From Gyromitra esculenta (Eukaryota > Ascomycota > Pezizomycetes > Pezizales > Discinaceae), in the NCBI GenBank assembly GCA_038503075.1, contig JBCAML010000002.1, positions 3,286,001-3,350,000 of the forward strand: a DNA stretch of 64,000 bases. The letters run 5' to 3'. A model generated the notes under the pieces. The model searched no databases. It was not told where the DNA came from and was given only the letters and a program-made list of their open reading frames with translations. The number at the start of each line of letters is the position of its first letter. Positions within the stretch are counted from its first letter, which is position 1. This document shows, piece after piece, positions 11,401-24,600 of this stretch. The translations under genes were made by a program, and so were the position numbers.

Positions 11401-13536
11401 ATGGCTGATAAGGTATTCATCCTCATACGTCCCTAAGGATCTTGGTTGAACTCGCTGACTGTTTCCTGATATCTGCATAGCTCAAAGCTGAAGGAAACGC
11501 AGCCTTTGCTGCGAAGGACTTTGAGAAAGCTATGTAAGTGCTATTTTGCCTATATTTTAAATGTATGACGATTGGGAGAAATTTTGCTAATCTAGTATTC
11601 ATTGCAGTTCTTTGTTCACTCAAGCTATCGATTTAGATCCTTCCAACCATGTGCTCTATTCCAACCGTTCAGCTTGCTATGCATCTATCAAAGATTTCTC
11701 TGGTGCTTTGCAAGATGCTACCAAGTGTACTGGTTAGTGGGCCTCTAATACATATGAGTGGTTTGCGAAATAAACCATTGATACTAACAAACATATCCAC
11801 CTCGCAGAACTGAAGCCCGACTGGGCAAAGGGATTCACAAGAAAGGGTGCTGCACTTCATGGGCAGAGTGACCTCAGTATGTCATCATCCCTTCCTATAA
11901 TGGCTTCGTCGTACTAACAATTTCTCCCAGTCGCTGCCCTTGATGCATATGAAGAAGCCCTCAAAATCGAGCCAAACAACGCACAGGCCAAATCCGGCGT
12001 AAGGGCTGTTCAAGATGCCATCGCCCGCGAAGCCTCACAAGACCAACAAGCCGACATGGGGTTGGCCCAAATATTCCAGGACCCTAACTTTCTCCAGAAA
12101 CTCGCGTCAAATCCCAAGACTTCTCCATTCCTTGGGGACCCCCAGTTCATGGAGAAGCTGAACAGGATTAGAACGAACCCGAGTGCTATTCAGAGCGAGA
12201 TCGGTGACCCAAGGGTTATGCAAGTCATTGGTGCGCTTCTAGGCATCCAGATGGAAATGCCGGGATTTGATGGCTCTGGCTCTGGTGCTGCTAGAGGTGG
12301 TGAGGATACTGAGATGCCAGATGCTAGCAGCTCGACTTCACCCCCACCGAGAGCAGCTTCGCCACCACCTTACGAGCCTACCGAGCAGGATATACAAAAC
12401 GAGGAAGATAAAGCAAAGAAGGAGGCGAAGGAAGCTGCAGATAAGGAAAAGGCTCTAGGAAATGATAACTATAAGAAACGTAACTTTGACGCTGCAATTG
12501 AGCATTACACAAAGGCATGGGAGTTACATAAGGATATCACCTACCTCAACAACTTGGCCGCAGCGAGATTCGAGGCTGGCGACTACGAAGGCTGTATCAA
12601 GGAATGTGAAACGGCCATTGAGGAGGGTCGTGAGATGAGAGCTGATTTTAAGCTGATTGCTAAGTATGTCAATCTCCACACCTGCTCCACAAAAAAATTG
12701 AAACTGACCATTCGTCATTACAGGGCATTCGCTCGCATCGGAACTGCCTACCAAAAGACTGGTGATCTTGGGAAAGCGATTGAATATTTCCAACGTTCCC
12801 TCACAGAACACCGCACTGCCGACGTTCTTGCTAAGCTTCGTGCCGTTGAAAAGGCCAAGATCGACTTCGAGCGCGAGTCTTACATTGATCCCGAGAAAGC
12901 CGACGAAGCCCGCGAACAAGGTAATGCTTTCTTCAAAGCTGCTGACTGGCCAGGAGCCGTAAAGGCATATACCGAGATGATCAAACGTGCGCCCGAGGAC
13001 CCTCGTGGGTACTCTAACCGTGCTGCAGCGCTCATCAAGTTATTGTCATTCCCGGAGGCGATCAAGGACTGCGATGAGGCATTGAAGCGTGACAAGAAGT
13101 TTATGAGGGCCCATATCAGGAAAGCCCAGGTATACTATGCTATGAAAGAGTATAACAAGTGTCTTGATGCCTGTAACGCGGCGACTGAGGCGGATACGGA
13201 GGGTAAACATACGAGGGAGATCGAAGAACAAGCGAGGAAATGCATGGAGAGCATGTATTCCAATAGAGAAGGAGAAACCGAGGAGCAGACGATGGAAAGA
13301 ATTCAGAAAGATCCTGAGATTGTCGGCATCATTAGTGACCCCGTCATGCAGAGTATTTTGCAACAGGTATGAGACTATTCACACAATATCTATACAGTAG
13401 ATGAGACATGTGGCTAATGAGGAACTCCCCGCAGGCGAAATCGAACCCGGCGGCCCTGAATGACCACATGAAGAACCCAATGATCAGACAGAAGATTCAG
13501 AAACTGATGGCTGCTGGGATCATCAGAGTTGGCTAG
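11401..13536 (+). CDS. sti1: Hsp90/Hsp70 co-chaperone Sti1 (Hop)
   Basis: This protein bridges Hsp70 and Hsp90 in the cytosol and passes client proteins between them. It has seven exons: 11401-11412, 11481-11533, 11608-11732, 11808-11876, 11931-12663, 12724-13366, 13435-13536. They give 578 aa, close to yeast Sti1 (589). In order: TPR1 (about 2-116, KAEGNAAFAAKDFEKAI), DP1 (about 125-185, FLQKLASNPKTSPFLGDPQF), an acidic Pro-rich linker, TPR2A (from ALGNDNYKKRNFDAAIEHYT), TPR2B (from EQGNAFFKAADWPGAVKAYT) and DP2 (DPEIVGIISDPVMQSIL to the end). The first exon encodes only MADK. Several introns carry CTAAC branch sites. A gapped heat shock element lies upstream. Confidence 0.97.
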
Positions 13537-16500
13537 GCGAAACAAAACAAAACAAACAAACAAACAAAAAATGAGATAAGACGTAAGAATATATTTGTAA
13601 GGGGGTGGATGCATTTGTGTATTCTTTTTCTTGTTTTCGGGGATTTGCTCTTGAATTTATTGCTTTCCGTGCACCCTTTTTTATAGTTCAACATGTTGCG
13701 CTATCTTAATTGATCTTGTTGAATTGTTGAGTTTATGGTTTGTCAATAGCAATAGTGAAAAAGCCGAGTGGTAGCAAATTGGCCAGAGGGCGCTTGCAGC
13801 TCCTTTAATTCTCACATTACCCACAAGATTACTAAGTTGATTGTGAGTAGCTGCTAGGGACAACACATGACTATACTAGTACGGTAGTACGTGTATGTAC
13901 ATGTAGCTTACATGTAGCTAACGCTCGCTACCTACTAGCCTACATACCAGGTTCTCACACCTGATTAAGCGGTGATTCTCCAACATCACCGCTAATTCAT
14001 TCATATCTCTTCAACCATTTTTACTACATTTATTTTCCTAATGGTGATAATGACGCTACTGTCTTGAAGGTCCTTGCTGTTCGAGAGACCGGTATCATTA
14101 GCGTTGGCCAGTCGAACCTGTGGTTATTTATTTTATCATTAGGCGCATTCAACCCTACATGTAGGCTGTGGTTTTGGGACTTGTGGTTGGTTCATGATTA
14201 GGTTTCAGAAAGTAAATCTGTGCGCTCAAACGCTTCTTATTATAAGTCCTCACAAATGCACCTTTATTACCGAAATTTACATTACCTCGAGAGAGGATTT
14301 CTCCCTATTGCGTGGCATATTAAACGACGCATGATTTAAACGCTCTTGGATTTCAATACTCAATCCCTAATATTACTCGAGTTTATCTTGGTGGCACCCA
14401 CTGCTGCCTCGTTCAATCTCTCGACGTACCAGAACTTGCTAATTATTATCCGAATTGTTTGTTGCATTGACCTAACCTGGTTCCTAAGAGAATTAACGGT
14501 TCTTGACCATCAGCACTTGGAAGGTTGTTGGAAGGTTGTTGAGTCGAAATGAGCAGCACAAGACTGCACAGTGTTGACTTCGGTAACGAAGATGTCCCAT
14601 TGCTTGACCGCCTACAAGCCCCACCAAAGAAAATACTTTGGATTGAAATAATACGACAAACGAAACGTCTCATTTACCAGTATGAATTTCCGGAACTAAG
14701 GTACTGCTACGAACAAGCTGCAAAATTGGCGAGCGCTTGGTAAGTACAGTACCAAAAAGGGGGATGGGATTCATATTGTATTATAGATGGTAGACTACCG
14801 AATTTTTCTTCAAATACAGAAATTGATTAAATTACGACTTAAATCCGTCTTTTTGTAAATTCGGTATTCAAAGAAATGGGAATTGATGCCCCAATCTGTG
14901 TTGTAATGCATACCGTATTTAAAACAATAAGTTCTAACGTCAGTTAGAAACCCGTATCGTTGCACGCTAGATTTTTTAAAATACCGATAGCTTCCCGCAT
15001 TTTTCCGGTATTTGCATGAAAATAAGATTTACTACTCTACACCCTGGCAATTTTTCTTCTATACAACCAGGTTTGCTGTACTACTACGTACGTCATAGAC
15101 TCCATCACAAGAGAGGACTTACACCCGGATTTCTACAAATATTATATTTACTATGAATATCATGATCTAGCAAGAAGACAATAGTATTGTTGAAGGATAG
15201 AGATATCAAGCTGGAAATGCATCTATGAGTGGGGCCATTCCGAACAAGTATCGCCGATATTGTGTGTGAGTGAGCATACATGTATTTCCACCCACACTTC
15301 TGGAGGCAGAGCTTACATTTCTGAATTGAATTTATAGATGTCGGAGATGGTGGCGACTCTAAATGATTAAGTTGCTGGGAAGGTCGTAAAAGCGGGGAAA
15401 GCCGCCTCGGTTGCTGGTTTTGGGTGGACTCCAGAATAGAGTGTATTTTAATGATACTGGGATGCATCCACACCCGCTGGCGGATCGTGATAAGCTTGTA
15501 AGTAGGCTGCTCACCAATTGGGGACATTTTTCGCGCGATGGCGTATTATGGAAAGCGAAAACCGGCGTGCAGTTGAACTCTAAGGCTTCGAGTTTATTTT
15601 TAAGACTTGTCTTCGAGTTGATAGTAGGTGTTGAACCTAGCAATAGAACGGACGATCTTGTATGATTGTCTGATTCCATGATTTGGTGTGAGTTTTTGCG
15701 AAGAACTGGGGCTGAGAGCCGGGGAGACGTCAGTCTCAATGAAGTCGTGAAGGTTTTATTGTTATCAGATCTGATTAAATCTTGGTATGGCGCGCACGGA
15801 TAAATGTGTACCAATAAAATCTAGGTGTGGAACGCCACTAATTTGCCAAGAGCGCCAAGCCGACTGACTGCCAAGAGCCGAGTGATTTTGTATGACATTA
15901 GACTTCTTCATCACGATGAAGTGATTACTCCAGTATATCTTCACAGCAAAAGCCCCTAAATTCATGAAACCTTCAATATAGGCTCTCGGTACCTGTAGAA
16001 TGTAGGATTAGGCCTCGATTTTGATTTCCGAAGTACTTGCAAAATGGTCACAACACGCACTAGCATCAGCAAAAATACATGTAATTATCCTCCTGGAGAT
16101 CAGGCATGCCTCCTCGGGAGACGTTATCCTCACCGACCTCACCGAGCTCCCTGATCTCCTGGAGAAGCGGGAGCGCAGACCTCTCCTCCCGGAGAATTTG
16201 GCAACTCTCTGCTGCAGCTTTTTCCTCCCGGAGAAAACCTTGCCCTTCAGGAGAGCTTCCCCCAGAGAGCCTTAGGCGAACCCTAACCCACGGGATTTGG
16301 AGAAAATTTCGAGGGATCCTTTCGCTAGAGAGCCCTAACCCACACTTTTGGTATGGAACAAACCCTAGCCCACACGACTTGGAGCATTTAGCCACGCTTC
16401 CGAGTAGAACCTGAGCGAAGTAAGCACGGGCCGGTTCGGGGCCGTGAGTCTGGATTACTAGTATAGAGTATCGAGATCATGGCTACCTGTAGGGAATCTT

Positions 16501-17918
16501 CATCTTCCTATATAGTAGCGATAGCGAGTTACCTGCGAAGCGAAAACTTATTTGGCGAGCTACAACTTTCTACTGAAACATTTATCTCTATCCCATACAC
16601 ATTCGCATTCGCACGGCTACATCCCGGAGTCCTCGTCTCTAGGAAGGTCTCCGTTACATTGATAAAAGCATGCACAAGGGAAATTGCAGCGGATTGATGA
16701 TTTTGGTTACGATGATTATTTGGTGTACATCTGGCGATTCGCGAACTGTGAGAATTGCGACAAATTGATTACAGTGACTGTATGTATTTAGTGTGCGTTG
16801 ATCAGCGCGCGTGCAGCAGAAATTGCGATGGATCAGTGATATTGGCTATAATCATTATCTTGTGGACTCGTGATAACACAGTTACAAAGGTTTTATGAAT
16901 ACTACATGTAGGTTTTGGCGAATAAATCTTGGCAGCGGCTGGAAGACGAGATTTCTACAAATGCGGGTACAACAATACCGTGTGATGGACATACCTTTGA
17001 ATACCGATTCGCAGCAGAATCTGTATTTTCAAGAGTAAGGGAGAATAATGGTAGTCCATACAATACGTAGTGAAAATATTGCCCTATTTATTCAATTGCA
17101 GTACTTTTACACATGCGGTGGCGCTACGACATAACTGGAATGCGGCTTGGAGCCAGCACGAATGCCACCCCTTTCTGGTACTGTAGCTGCCGAACCCTGA
17201 GCTGTACCGAAACGACGTGGGACGCCCCGCTGAATGAGTTGCAATTGGTCCCCAGATAAGCACCAGCGAAGGCATAGAAGAGGGCTCATGAAGGGGAGGA
17301 GTTCTTTCCAGATAATACCGCGTGGAGGGTTCCTCTGGAGTCTTGTCCAGCTACCCCATCGCTCCATCGCCTCGGTCCTGCTGCAGGTCCACCCCAATAG
17401 AGATCCTGATGACATATCCGGCCACGCTCAGCCTATCGAACCACCATATTTTAGAACCTGGACACTTCTGCACTTTGATTAAACCCAAGGGGTCCCCCTG
17501 TCATAGCCGTTGATGTTCGTGCTCCCTGTTGTCTCGTGTCTTAAGCGGGTTATTGAGAGCCGTAGATATCTACATGCATTAACTAAAAAGCGCATTGGGC
17601 AATCCATCCCCGTTTGGCAGTCTTTTCCCTATCGGTTTTATTTTTGGTTTTTCCTGCATTTTCACCGACTCCCCGACTTCTTGCTTGCTTCCTACTGGTC
17701 CCCTTTTGCTCCTCCCCAAAACATCACCCCCCGTACGGCGCCAGACCATTACATACCATCTCATCTCATCCCATTACCCGCAACACGTCGGGGTATCCAA
17801 ACCCAGAGGCCGACATTCACTGTTCTATTCTGTGCTAGATTGTTTCGGTTGCTACTGCTTATTCTTGGTATCACTTATCGAGACCCCTTTCGAGACTTAC
17901 ATTCCGTCACTCCGGTTC
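13537..17918. other. Long intergenic region, repeat-like patches
   Basis: These 4.4 kb separate STI1 from the War1-like gene and have no convincing gene. TACATGTA occurs at 13898, 13909, 14156, 15277, 16076 and 16903; two of these sit in longer palindromes (CCTACATGTAGG at 14154-14165, CTACATGTAG at 16902-16911). A patch at 16090-16234 repeats CTCCYGGAGA. Imperfect CCCTAACCCA-like words follow at about 16272-16375. The last few hundred bases before 17919 are pyrimidine-rich leader. Open frames here (for example 15105-15814 minus) look like chance. Confidence 0.55.
16090..16234. repeat. Dispersed CTCCYGGAGA near-palindromes
   Basis: The 10-mer CTCC[C/T]GGAGA occurs at 16090-16099, 16156-16165, 16186-16195 and 16225-16234, with a variant (CTCCTCGGGAG) at 16110-16120. 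The spacing is irregular (30-66 bp). It may be a decayed minisatellite or a cluster of protein-binding sites; nothing decides between these. Confidence 0.5.
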
Positions 17919-18437
17919 ATGGAAATAGATCCCCGGCTGGCGGGGCCACCTGCGGGGTTGAAGGCCCCTTCATTCGTTACTCGTGTAGCTGGTACTGGTA
18001 GCGGGGGCGCTTCTCCGGCTCCCTCTCTGCCCGACCACCAGACCCATTCTGGCGGGTCAATTGGCGCTGGACGGCTACTCGGGTTTCCTGCAGCTCCTCA
18101 TCTCACTTCGATTCAAACCGCACAATCCGTACTCACAACCCCGAGCCCGGCTTCGGCAACGTCGCAGGGGCCACCTGGTCTGGCTCCCGCAGTGCTGGAT
18201 CAGAAGCGACCGCGCGCTTGCGAGTCATGCCGTGGTCTCAAGGTTCGGTGTGAACCTAACGAGCAGAATCCCTTTGCGACCTGCAAACGATGTGCCAAGG
18301 CAAATAGAGAATGTGTATTCACCGCCCCATCACGTAAGCGCCAGAAAAAGAGTGATAGCAAAGTTGCAGAGCTTGAGAGAAAGATCGATGCTTTAACGGC
18401 AAGCTTGCATGCGCAACAGGCAAAGGCAGCACACGCG

Positions 18438-18473
<36 letters not shown>

Positions 18474-20833
18474 TATCTGGATGATGGAAATACACAAACG
18501 CCCAGCGATGCGCTCAGGCCAGGTGTTCTAGAACTTAGTCCGATATCTCGACCCTCGAAGCGACGGAGAAGCGAAGATGCCCAAGCGGGGGGTCATGACC
18601 TGATGTATCGCAAAGGAGGCAGAATTCCGACGACATCACACATACGACCTGCGGATGGGGATGCAAATAAATATGTATATGTCGATGTTGTAGACCGAAA
18701 GCTCTTGAGCATGGAGACGGCGACGACGATCTTTAACCATTATGTAGAAGATATGGTACCACATTTCCCTGCGGTAGTTTTCTCGGCAGATACGACTGCG
18801 GAGGATGTACGACGGAAGAAGCCGACGTTGTTTTTGGCGATACTGGCGGCCGCATCAGGAACGAGCGATCCAAATCTACACAGAGCCCTCTATAGAGAGA
18901 TATCTCGTACGTTCGCAGAGAGAGTCATGATCAATAGTGAAAAAAGCCTGGAGCTTGTCCAAGCTCTTCTTTTGTGTACCATGTGGTACTTTGTCCCGGA
19001 TCATTTCGAAGAGTTGAAGTTCTACATGTACATCCATCAGGCTGCAGTCATGGCGTTGGATATCGGTATTGCGAAAAAGAGAAAGAAGCCTCGAGGAAGC
19101 CTCCGAGGGCTCCCACCAATCCCGACACAAAAAAGACCATCAGTTGAGGCGTCTAGTGGCGATAATAAGCAAGAGGAAGACAGAGAGCACCATGGACATC
19201 CCAGCCTTAGTGATTTTGGGAATAAGCCTCCACACCCATATCCTCTTCCACCTCCTGCCCATCCAATACTAAAGGTTCCCTTCCCGGACTCGGAGGCGAT
19301 TGAGTCGCGGCGCACACTACTCGCGTGTTATTGGGCATGCTGCAATGTTTCGATGGCGCAGAGAAGGCCAAACTTACTACGACATACTAAATTCATGGAT
19401 GAATGTCTTGAGGTGTTAGAGAATAGCCCTGAGGCAGCGCCGACTGATAGGAATCTGTGTGAATGGGTTAAACTGCAAAAAATTGCTGAGGAGGTTGGGA
19501 TCGGATTTGCTTTCGATGATCCCAACGCCAACGTCTCTATCGATGATGCAAGGGTCCAGTTTAGTCTAAAGGGGTTTGGGAAACAGCTTGAAGAATGGAA
19601 ATCCAAGTGCCCAGAGGAGGCTTCGCAAGGTTTGAGCTTGACCACTCCTATGCCTTGGAGAAAGAGGTACCTGACTATGGAGTCTTCTGCATAGAATCAC
19701 TGGAGTTGGCTTACCATATAATCACGATATACACGCATGAGATTGCGCTCCACCGCGATCACAACGTTGATGACTTTCAGCCACCGTACACAGAATCTAT
19801 GATGCGAGAACCGTCCATACGGCCTAACGATCTCTTGTCATCCTGTCATATAGATGCCATATCGCGCTGTCTATCATCGTCGCATAAGGTCTTGGATATT
19901 TTCACAAGCATGAGCATCAGCGCAATTCGCTCAGTCCCCGTTTTCACATTTGTTCGAACCAGCTATGCATGCATTATTCTGATTAAACTGTACTTTTCGG
20001 CGTCACATCCCCAGAGCGAACTTGGGAAAGTGATTGATAAAAATTCTCTCAGAGTTGATGAGCACATGGACAAACTACTGGATACCCTACGGAAGGCAGC
20101 AGACGGCGAATCGTGTAGACAAGCGCAGAGGTTCACAATGATGCTTACGATGATAAGGAACTGGTACAGCAAACAGAAGTCCGAGATTGAAAAGGGGTTG
20201 AGTGCAGCCCCCGAACCGACAAACTCGTTCAAAAAGCTTGTGCTCGGAGAAACCGGCTATAACGAGGGGTCTCGTACCAGCAATGACAGCAGTAGTAGCA
20301 CCGGCCCTATGGAAGGTATGGAGACTCCTAATAGCATGGCCGATGTTTCGTTGGCGCATACGCCAGAAATAGGCCACTTTCACGATTCCATGCGACCACC
20401 GCCACCACGATCGGCGTCGTTGCCTGGTGCGACACCACTACACATGCTCTCAAACGTTGCCATAGAATCAACACATATTACAGGACAGCAGTACACAAGC
20501 ATACCTAGTCCGGCATCGAGTATGGGTATGGCGACACCACGCTCGGCCTCGCAAGCGCCACACATGGGGAAATGGTCAAATGGTATATTTCCAATGACAC
20601 ATGGAGATAGCTCAAGAACTCCGGCTATGGCAAATGATGGGATGCATTTGGCACACGTGAGTGGTAGCGGGGGGTATGATATTGGTGGTCACGATGAAGC
20701 TGGGGACGGAGGCGAAGGGGGTGGAGAGGTGGGTCCGATTGGTTATACCGAAGAATATGCGCCGCAGTACGTGTTCACTGGGAATGGGGAGATGTTCATG
20801 GATGATACATTTTGGGCTATGATGGGCCGATGA
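17919..20833 (+). CDS. Zn2Cys6 transcription factor, War1-like
   Basis: This is a fungal binuclear zinc cluster transcription factor. Two exons (17919-19629, 19695-20833) give 949 aa. The DNA-binding domain has C101, C104, C111, C122, C125 and C132 (C-x2-C-x6-C-x10-C-x2-C-x6-C), then a basic RKRQKK stretch and a short heptad region (KVAELERKIDALTASLHAQQ). A pure Asp run encoded by (GAC)12 follows. The fungal-specific regulatory region begins near ETATTIFNHYVEDMVPHFPAV. The 65-nt intron at 19630-19694 (GTTTGA donor, CTGAC branch site) is needed to join the frame into SLELAYHIITIYTHEIALH, which is conserved in this family. The cluster most resembles War1 (weak-acid response) factors, but the target pathway is not shown. 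I chose the ATG at 17919 (MEIDPRLAG); an upstream in-frame extension exists but looks like leader. Confidence 0.88.
18438..18473 (+). repeat. (GAC)12 coding microsatellite
   Basis: Twelve perfect GAC triplets encode an Asp tract just after the leucine-zipper-like region of the Zn2Cys6 factor. Length polymorphism between strains would be expected. Confidence 0.95.
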
Positions 20834-21642
20834 GTATTTTTTGATGCAGGTGGGAAAAAAGTATTCGTGATTTACTTTTCAGGTTCGGGAGGAACCTCGA
20901 AAAACATTCGATTCCATAAGAGTGTTTCTACTTTTCTGGGTCCCTGTCTAAGTTATTTTCTATTGCCTTGCTGGCTTGGCCCGAAGGTTTCTTATTATAA
21001 CGGCAGCAACTTACGTGTTTGGTGTATACTATGGAGAAACTGTGGGTTACGGTGTGGGTGGTTAACACTTCTTTCTTTCCCTTTTTGTCTTTCCCATCGT
21101 TTTTGCGTACATGTATCTGGGCTTCCCCCCTCCCCCCCGAACCCAAGTGAGGGTGATGCCGAAATGGGGGCTATTTTTAATAACCTAGGATTGGCAACGA
21201 GCCTGGGCTTCTTTCTTCCGTTTTTCCCTCCCCCCCCCTTTTTTTCCTTTCGGAGCTGGTTCGGTACAGGAAAAGGAGTAAGGGGATTAGGGCTTGTTGA
21301 TGGAAAGCTTGGATTGGTGCATGGCTGCAGTAATCGTAATAACCATAGGGAATTCTATCCTCTAGGGTTTGTAGTCGCTTGTTTGCCCTATCTACGTCTT
21401 GGATATGCGAAATAAGAGACAGTAATTAGATGGATATTGTCGCACACATTTCACTGCGAGAGGCTGAGGATATGTGAAGAGTGATATTTAATGAACATGA
21501 GGGTTTAGGGCCACGCCACCAAACAATTAACGCCCCGCAATATCTTGGCAGCCGTTTCTCAGGCCCCACGAAACGCGAAATTTTTCGATTTGTTGCAAAA
21601 CTCGTTCACCTCACCGCCACTCCTCAGACGTTGAACGAGAGG
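20834..21642. other. Intergenic between the War1-like gene and the RNase II gene
   Basis: This holds the 3' flank of the Zn2Cys6 gene and the promoter of the RNase II gene. It contains C- and T-runs around 21126-21250 and one TACATGTA at 21108-21115. A 182-codon frame at 20867-21415 has low-complexity composition and is not called. Confidence 0.55.
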
Positions 21643-24600
21643 ATGCCACTCCCTCAGATGCTCCGATCCGGATCGGAATTCGGTATTCTTCTGCTCCGCC
21701 AGTCAATTCGCTTCCGCACTCTCACTGCAGCAATTCGCCCAAGACCCTTCGTCACTACCCTTCCCCGAACCCAGGAAGTTGAGGATATAACCACTAGCGA
21801 AACAGGCACTCAAAATTCAGCACCTAATGAAAATTCACCACCGCGTTTCCGGCATGTCGCATCGCGGCCGGTCCAGCCACTAGCCCCAGCGCCGTTTAGA
21901 ATCCGCAGAGTCGAGAACGAAGTTACCTCAACCAAAGTAACAGAAATCATCTCAAAACCAACGCCAGCCAACACGTTCTCAATCGATGTATCGGACCAAG
22001 GCTACTCGATTGTCCGAATAAGTAAGCTCATTGAAGCTCTTCGGAATCCAAGCGTGCTTCCAACAGGAGTCTTGGTGGTCCAGAAGATTTCCCTAAGACC
22101 CAACAATACCCTGACGACCAAGATGATCGCCCTCACTCTCAGCGACATATCCGAAGAACGAGAATTCTTAAAAACACCGTCCGATTCGACTCAATCGCCG
22201 CTTATGACGAAGTTAGAGATTGCAAGCATTGAGGGTGACAGAGGTAGATACATCGTTAAAAACCTAAGAGGGGTTGGATTAGGAATGGTGAACGACCTGG
22301 ATCCCTATATGCAGTCGGGGCTAGACCAATGGGGCAAAGTTGAATTTTTTTTCTCCCGGAGGGTGGCTGAAAATGTGGAGGCTATTCTAAAAACTCCGGC
22401 GGGTTCAAACGTGATCTTCGAGTGGGAAGCTGGAGTGTTTCAGTCTATTCCGGTGGCTAGAGCGGTTGACAAGGCCTTGAATCAGTATCGGTATCTTAAT
22501 CTTGGAATAATACGATCGGCAGGATTCCGCCATCCGGATCAGATGAATAAATATCTGTCCTGGGATCCCGCACAGTTGAAATCCATATTGAGGGCGATCG
22601 CGAAAATTGAAAACCGTATCAAGCATATAGTAGCAAATCCTCTCGAAAAGACAACGGTCATGGTACCAACTAAGGGCACGCACGAAGAAATGACCATCGG
22701 AGATGCAGTGGAAAAAGTCAGTATAGTTCTGGAGCTAACTCTGAAGAAAATAGAAGGGATCCTCGAAAACTATAACGGAGGAGGGTTAGATGAGGATATC
22801 ATGGAAATCCGGAAGCTGCGGCGATTTGAAAAGAGAGTCCATAGGAACGTTAGTGCTATTAACAGCACGCCGATTGAGTTTGATCGTATCAGGATTAGTA
22901 CGATGGACGGTGTACGGGACCAAGCTCGGTTCGATGCGCTCCATATAGTCATTAGCCAGATCTCCCGGAATACAGACGCCATTTTCAAGGTCCTGTGTGA
23001 TATGGGGTTGCCCCCCACGATAACAGGCCTTCCTGAAAACGATCTCGAACCAGTAGGCGGAGCGCTTGTACGTCGGGTACAACGAAAAACCCTAACCATA
23101 AGGCACCACTATCTTGGTGAGGCGGACCCAAAAACCCCAACCATAAAGCATCACTATGCCAGAGACAGACAACCGACAGCTATAGACATAAGGCATCAAT
23201 ATGGCCGTATGGGACAACCTATTCCCGGCATCAGACGAGAGTACAGCAGTCAGGCTTCAAGGCCTCACCGAGAAAGCCGAGACAGACCCAACCTGGAGGG
23301 TTGGGGGAAACCTGAGGGTCGAAAGCCCTGGGGAAATACCCCGGCGCGCAGGCCCCCACCACCTGACTCACGAAAACCCTCATTCGACTCGCGAAAATCC
23401 TCATTCGACCCACGAAAACCTTCATTCGACTCACGAAGATCTTCGTTCGACTCACGAAAACCTTCATTTGGCCCGCGCGCCGGCGACTCTATGCGCCGTA
23501 CCGTTTTTAAAAAGTTCAAGTTCGATATGCCGAAACCAATACGCCCGAAACCAGCCCCTGGACATAGTGTGCGGGATAAGATGTTGAAGAAGGAGAAGAA
23601 GAGATTGGAGGCTATGGAGGGGGTGGCTTACAGCTTACTCACTCCGGATCATCAGGAGGGAGGTAGCTCCAGTCTAGAGAAGGCGGCCGAAAAGGATGAT
23701 TTTCAAAATGCTGTAGCTTGGGAAGGCGGGGAGGTGGGGGGGTTGACGGACGAAAGTGGGACTGAGCCACTCAGGAAGGGGGACATGTGCGAAATTCGGT
23801 AAGTCTTCAAATTGTAAAATTTGAATTGGATGTGACTGGGAAGAATATACTTCTGCCCTAGTGAATGGAATGGCTGCACTTGATGGGATGAGATCATGAG
23901 CAAAATTTGTGTTTGGTGTCTGGTTTCAGGACCGGGATAGACGAGAGAATTTTGCCCATAATCCAACTATACTACCCTGGCATTGAAGTTCTTGTTTTTT
24001 GCCTTTCATCCGCTTTCAGCATCTAAGCACCTTCTCCGTGGCGGATTGTTTTCTGTTTTTTTTCACGGAAGGTATCTGACTTCTATCACAGCATGGGGAA
24101 CTCTTCTCAACTTGGGATCTTCCTTCGACCTAGTCTTTTCGGCGAGCCTACCTCCGACTTTCTCATAATGACTGGCGAGGTCAACATGACTCAGGTCCCG
24201 CGAATCACTTTTGCTATCCCCTCCTTCATCCCTGAAGAAACAGTCGCCAAACTTGTCACTCAATACGACAAAATCTTCGAGGTTTCTGGCTTGGGCTCTG
24301 ATGGGCGTTCCCAACTTGTCTTACCTCGAACAATGATGACGTCCATTCTAAACAAGGTTCGAGACTTTGCGGGGGAGTCTTCCAAACTGTACGCAGCGAA
24401 ACGAGCAAAATTCGATGAGCTATATGACAGAATTGCCCTTGAGGACGAACCAACAACCATTACGCTTTTTGAAGCTGCAGAGGAGATATTTGGAAGAGAC
24501 TACGGCGATCAGGAACTATATGCGACGCATTTAGCGCTTATGGGAGACGGATCAAAGTACATAGCGGATAAAGCCACCCATAGAGCCACTAGCACGTTTA

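Noticed and set aside
15105..15814. Two overlapping minus-strand frames of about 140-150 codons
   Set aside because: They show no family resemblance and no splice structure, in a gene-free gap.
16272..16375. CCCTAACCC-like words, possible interstitial telomere repeat
   Set aside because: There are only three degenerate, widely spaced copies, too few to call a telomeric tract.
20867..21415. 182-codon frame after the Zn2Cys6 gene
   Set aside because: Its Pro/Phe/Gly-rich composition comes from C-, T- and G-runs, and it lies in the 3' flank.
23799..23883. Alternative 63-nt intron giving a short end to the RNase II N-terminal frame
   Set aside because: The donor and acceptor look possible, but the 293-nt intron to 24091 has a better branch site and rebuilds conserved sequence across the junction.
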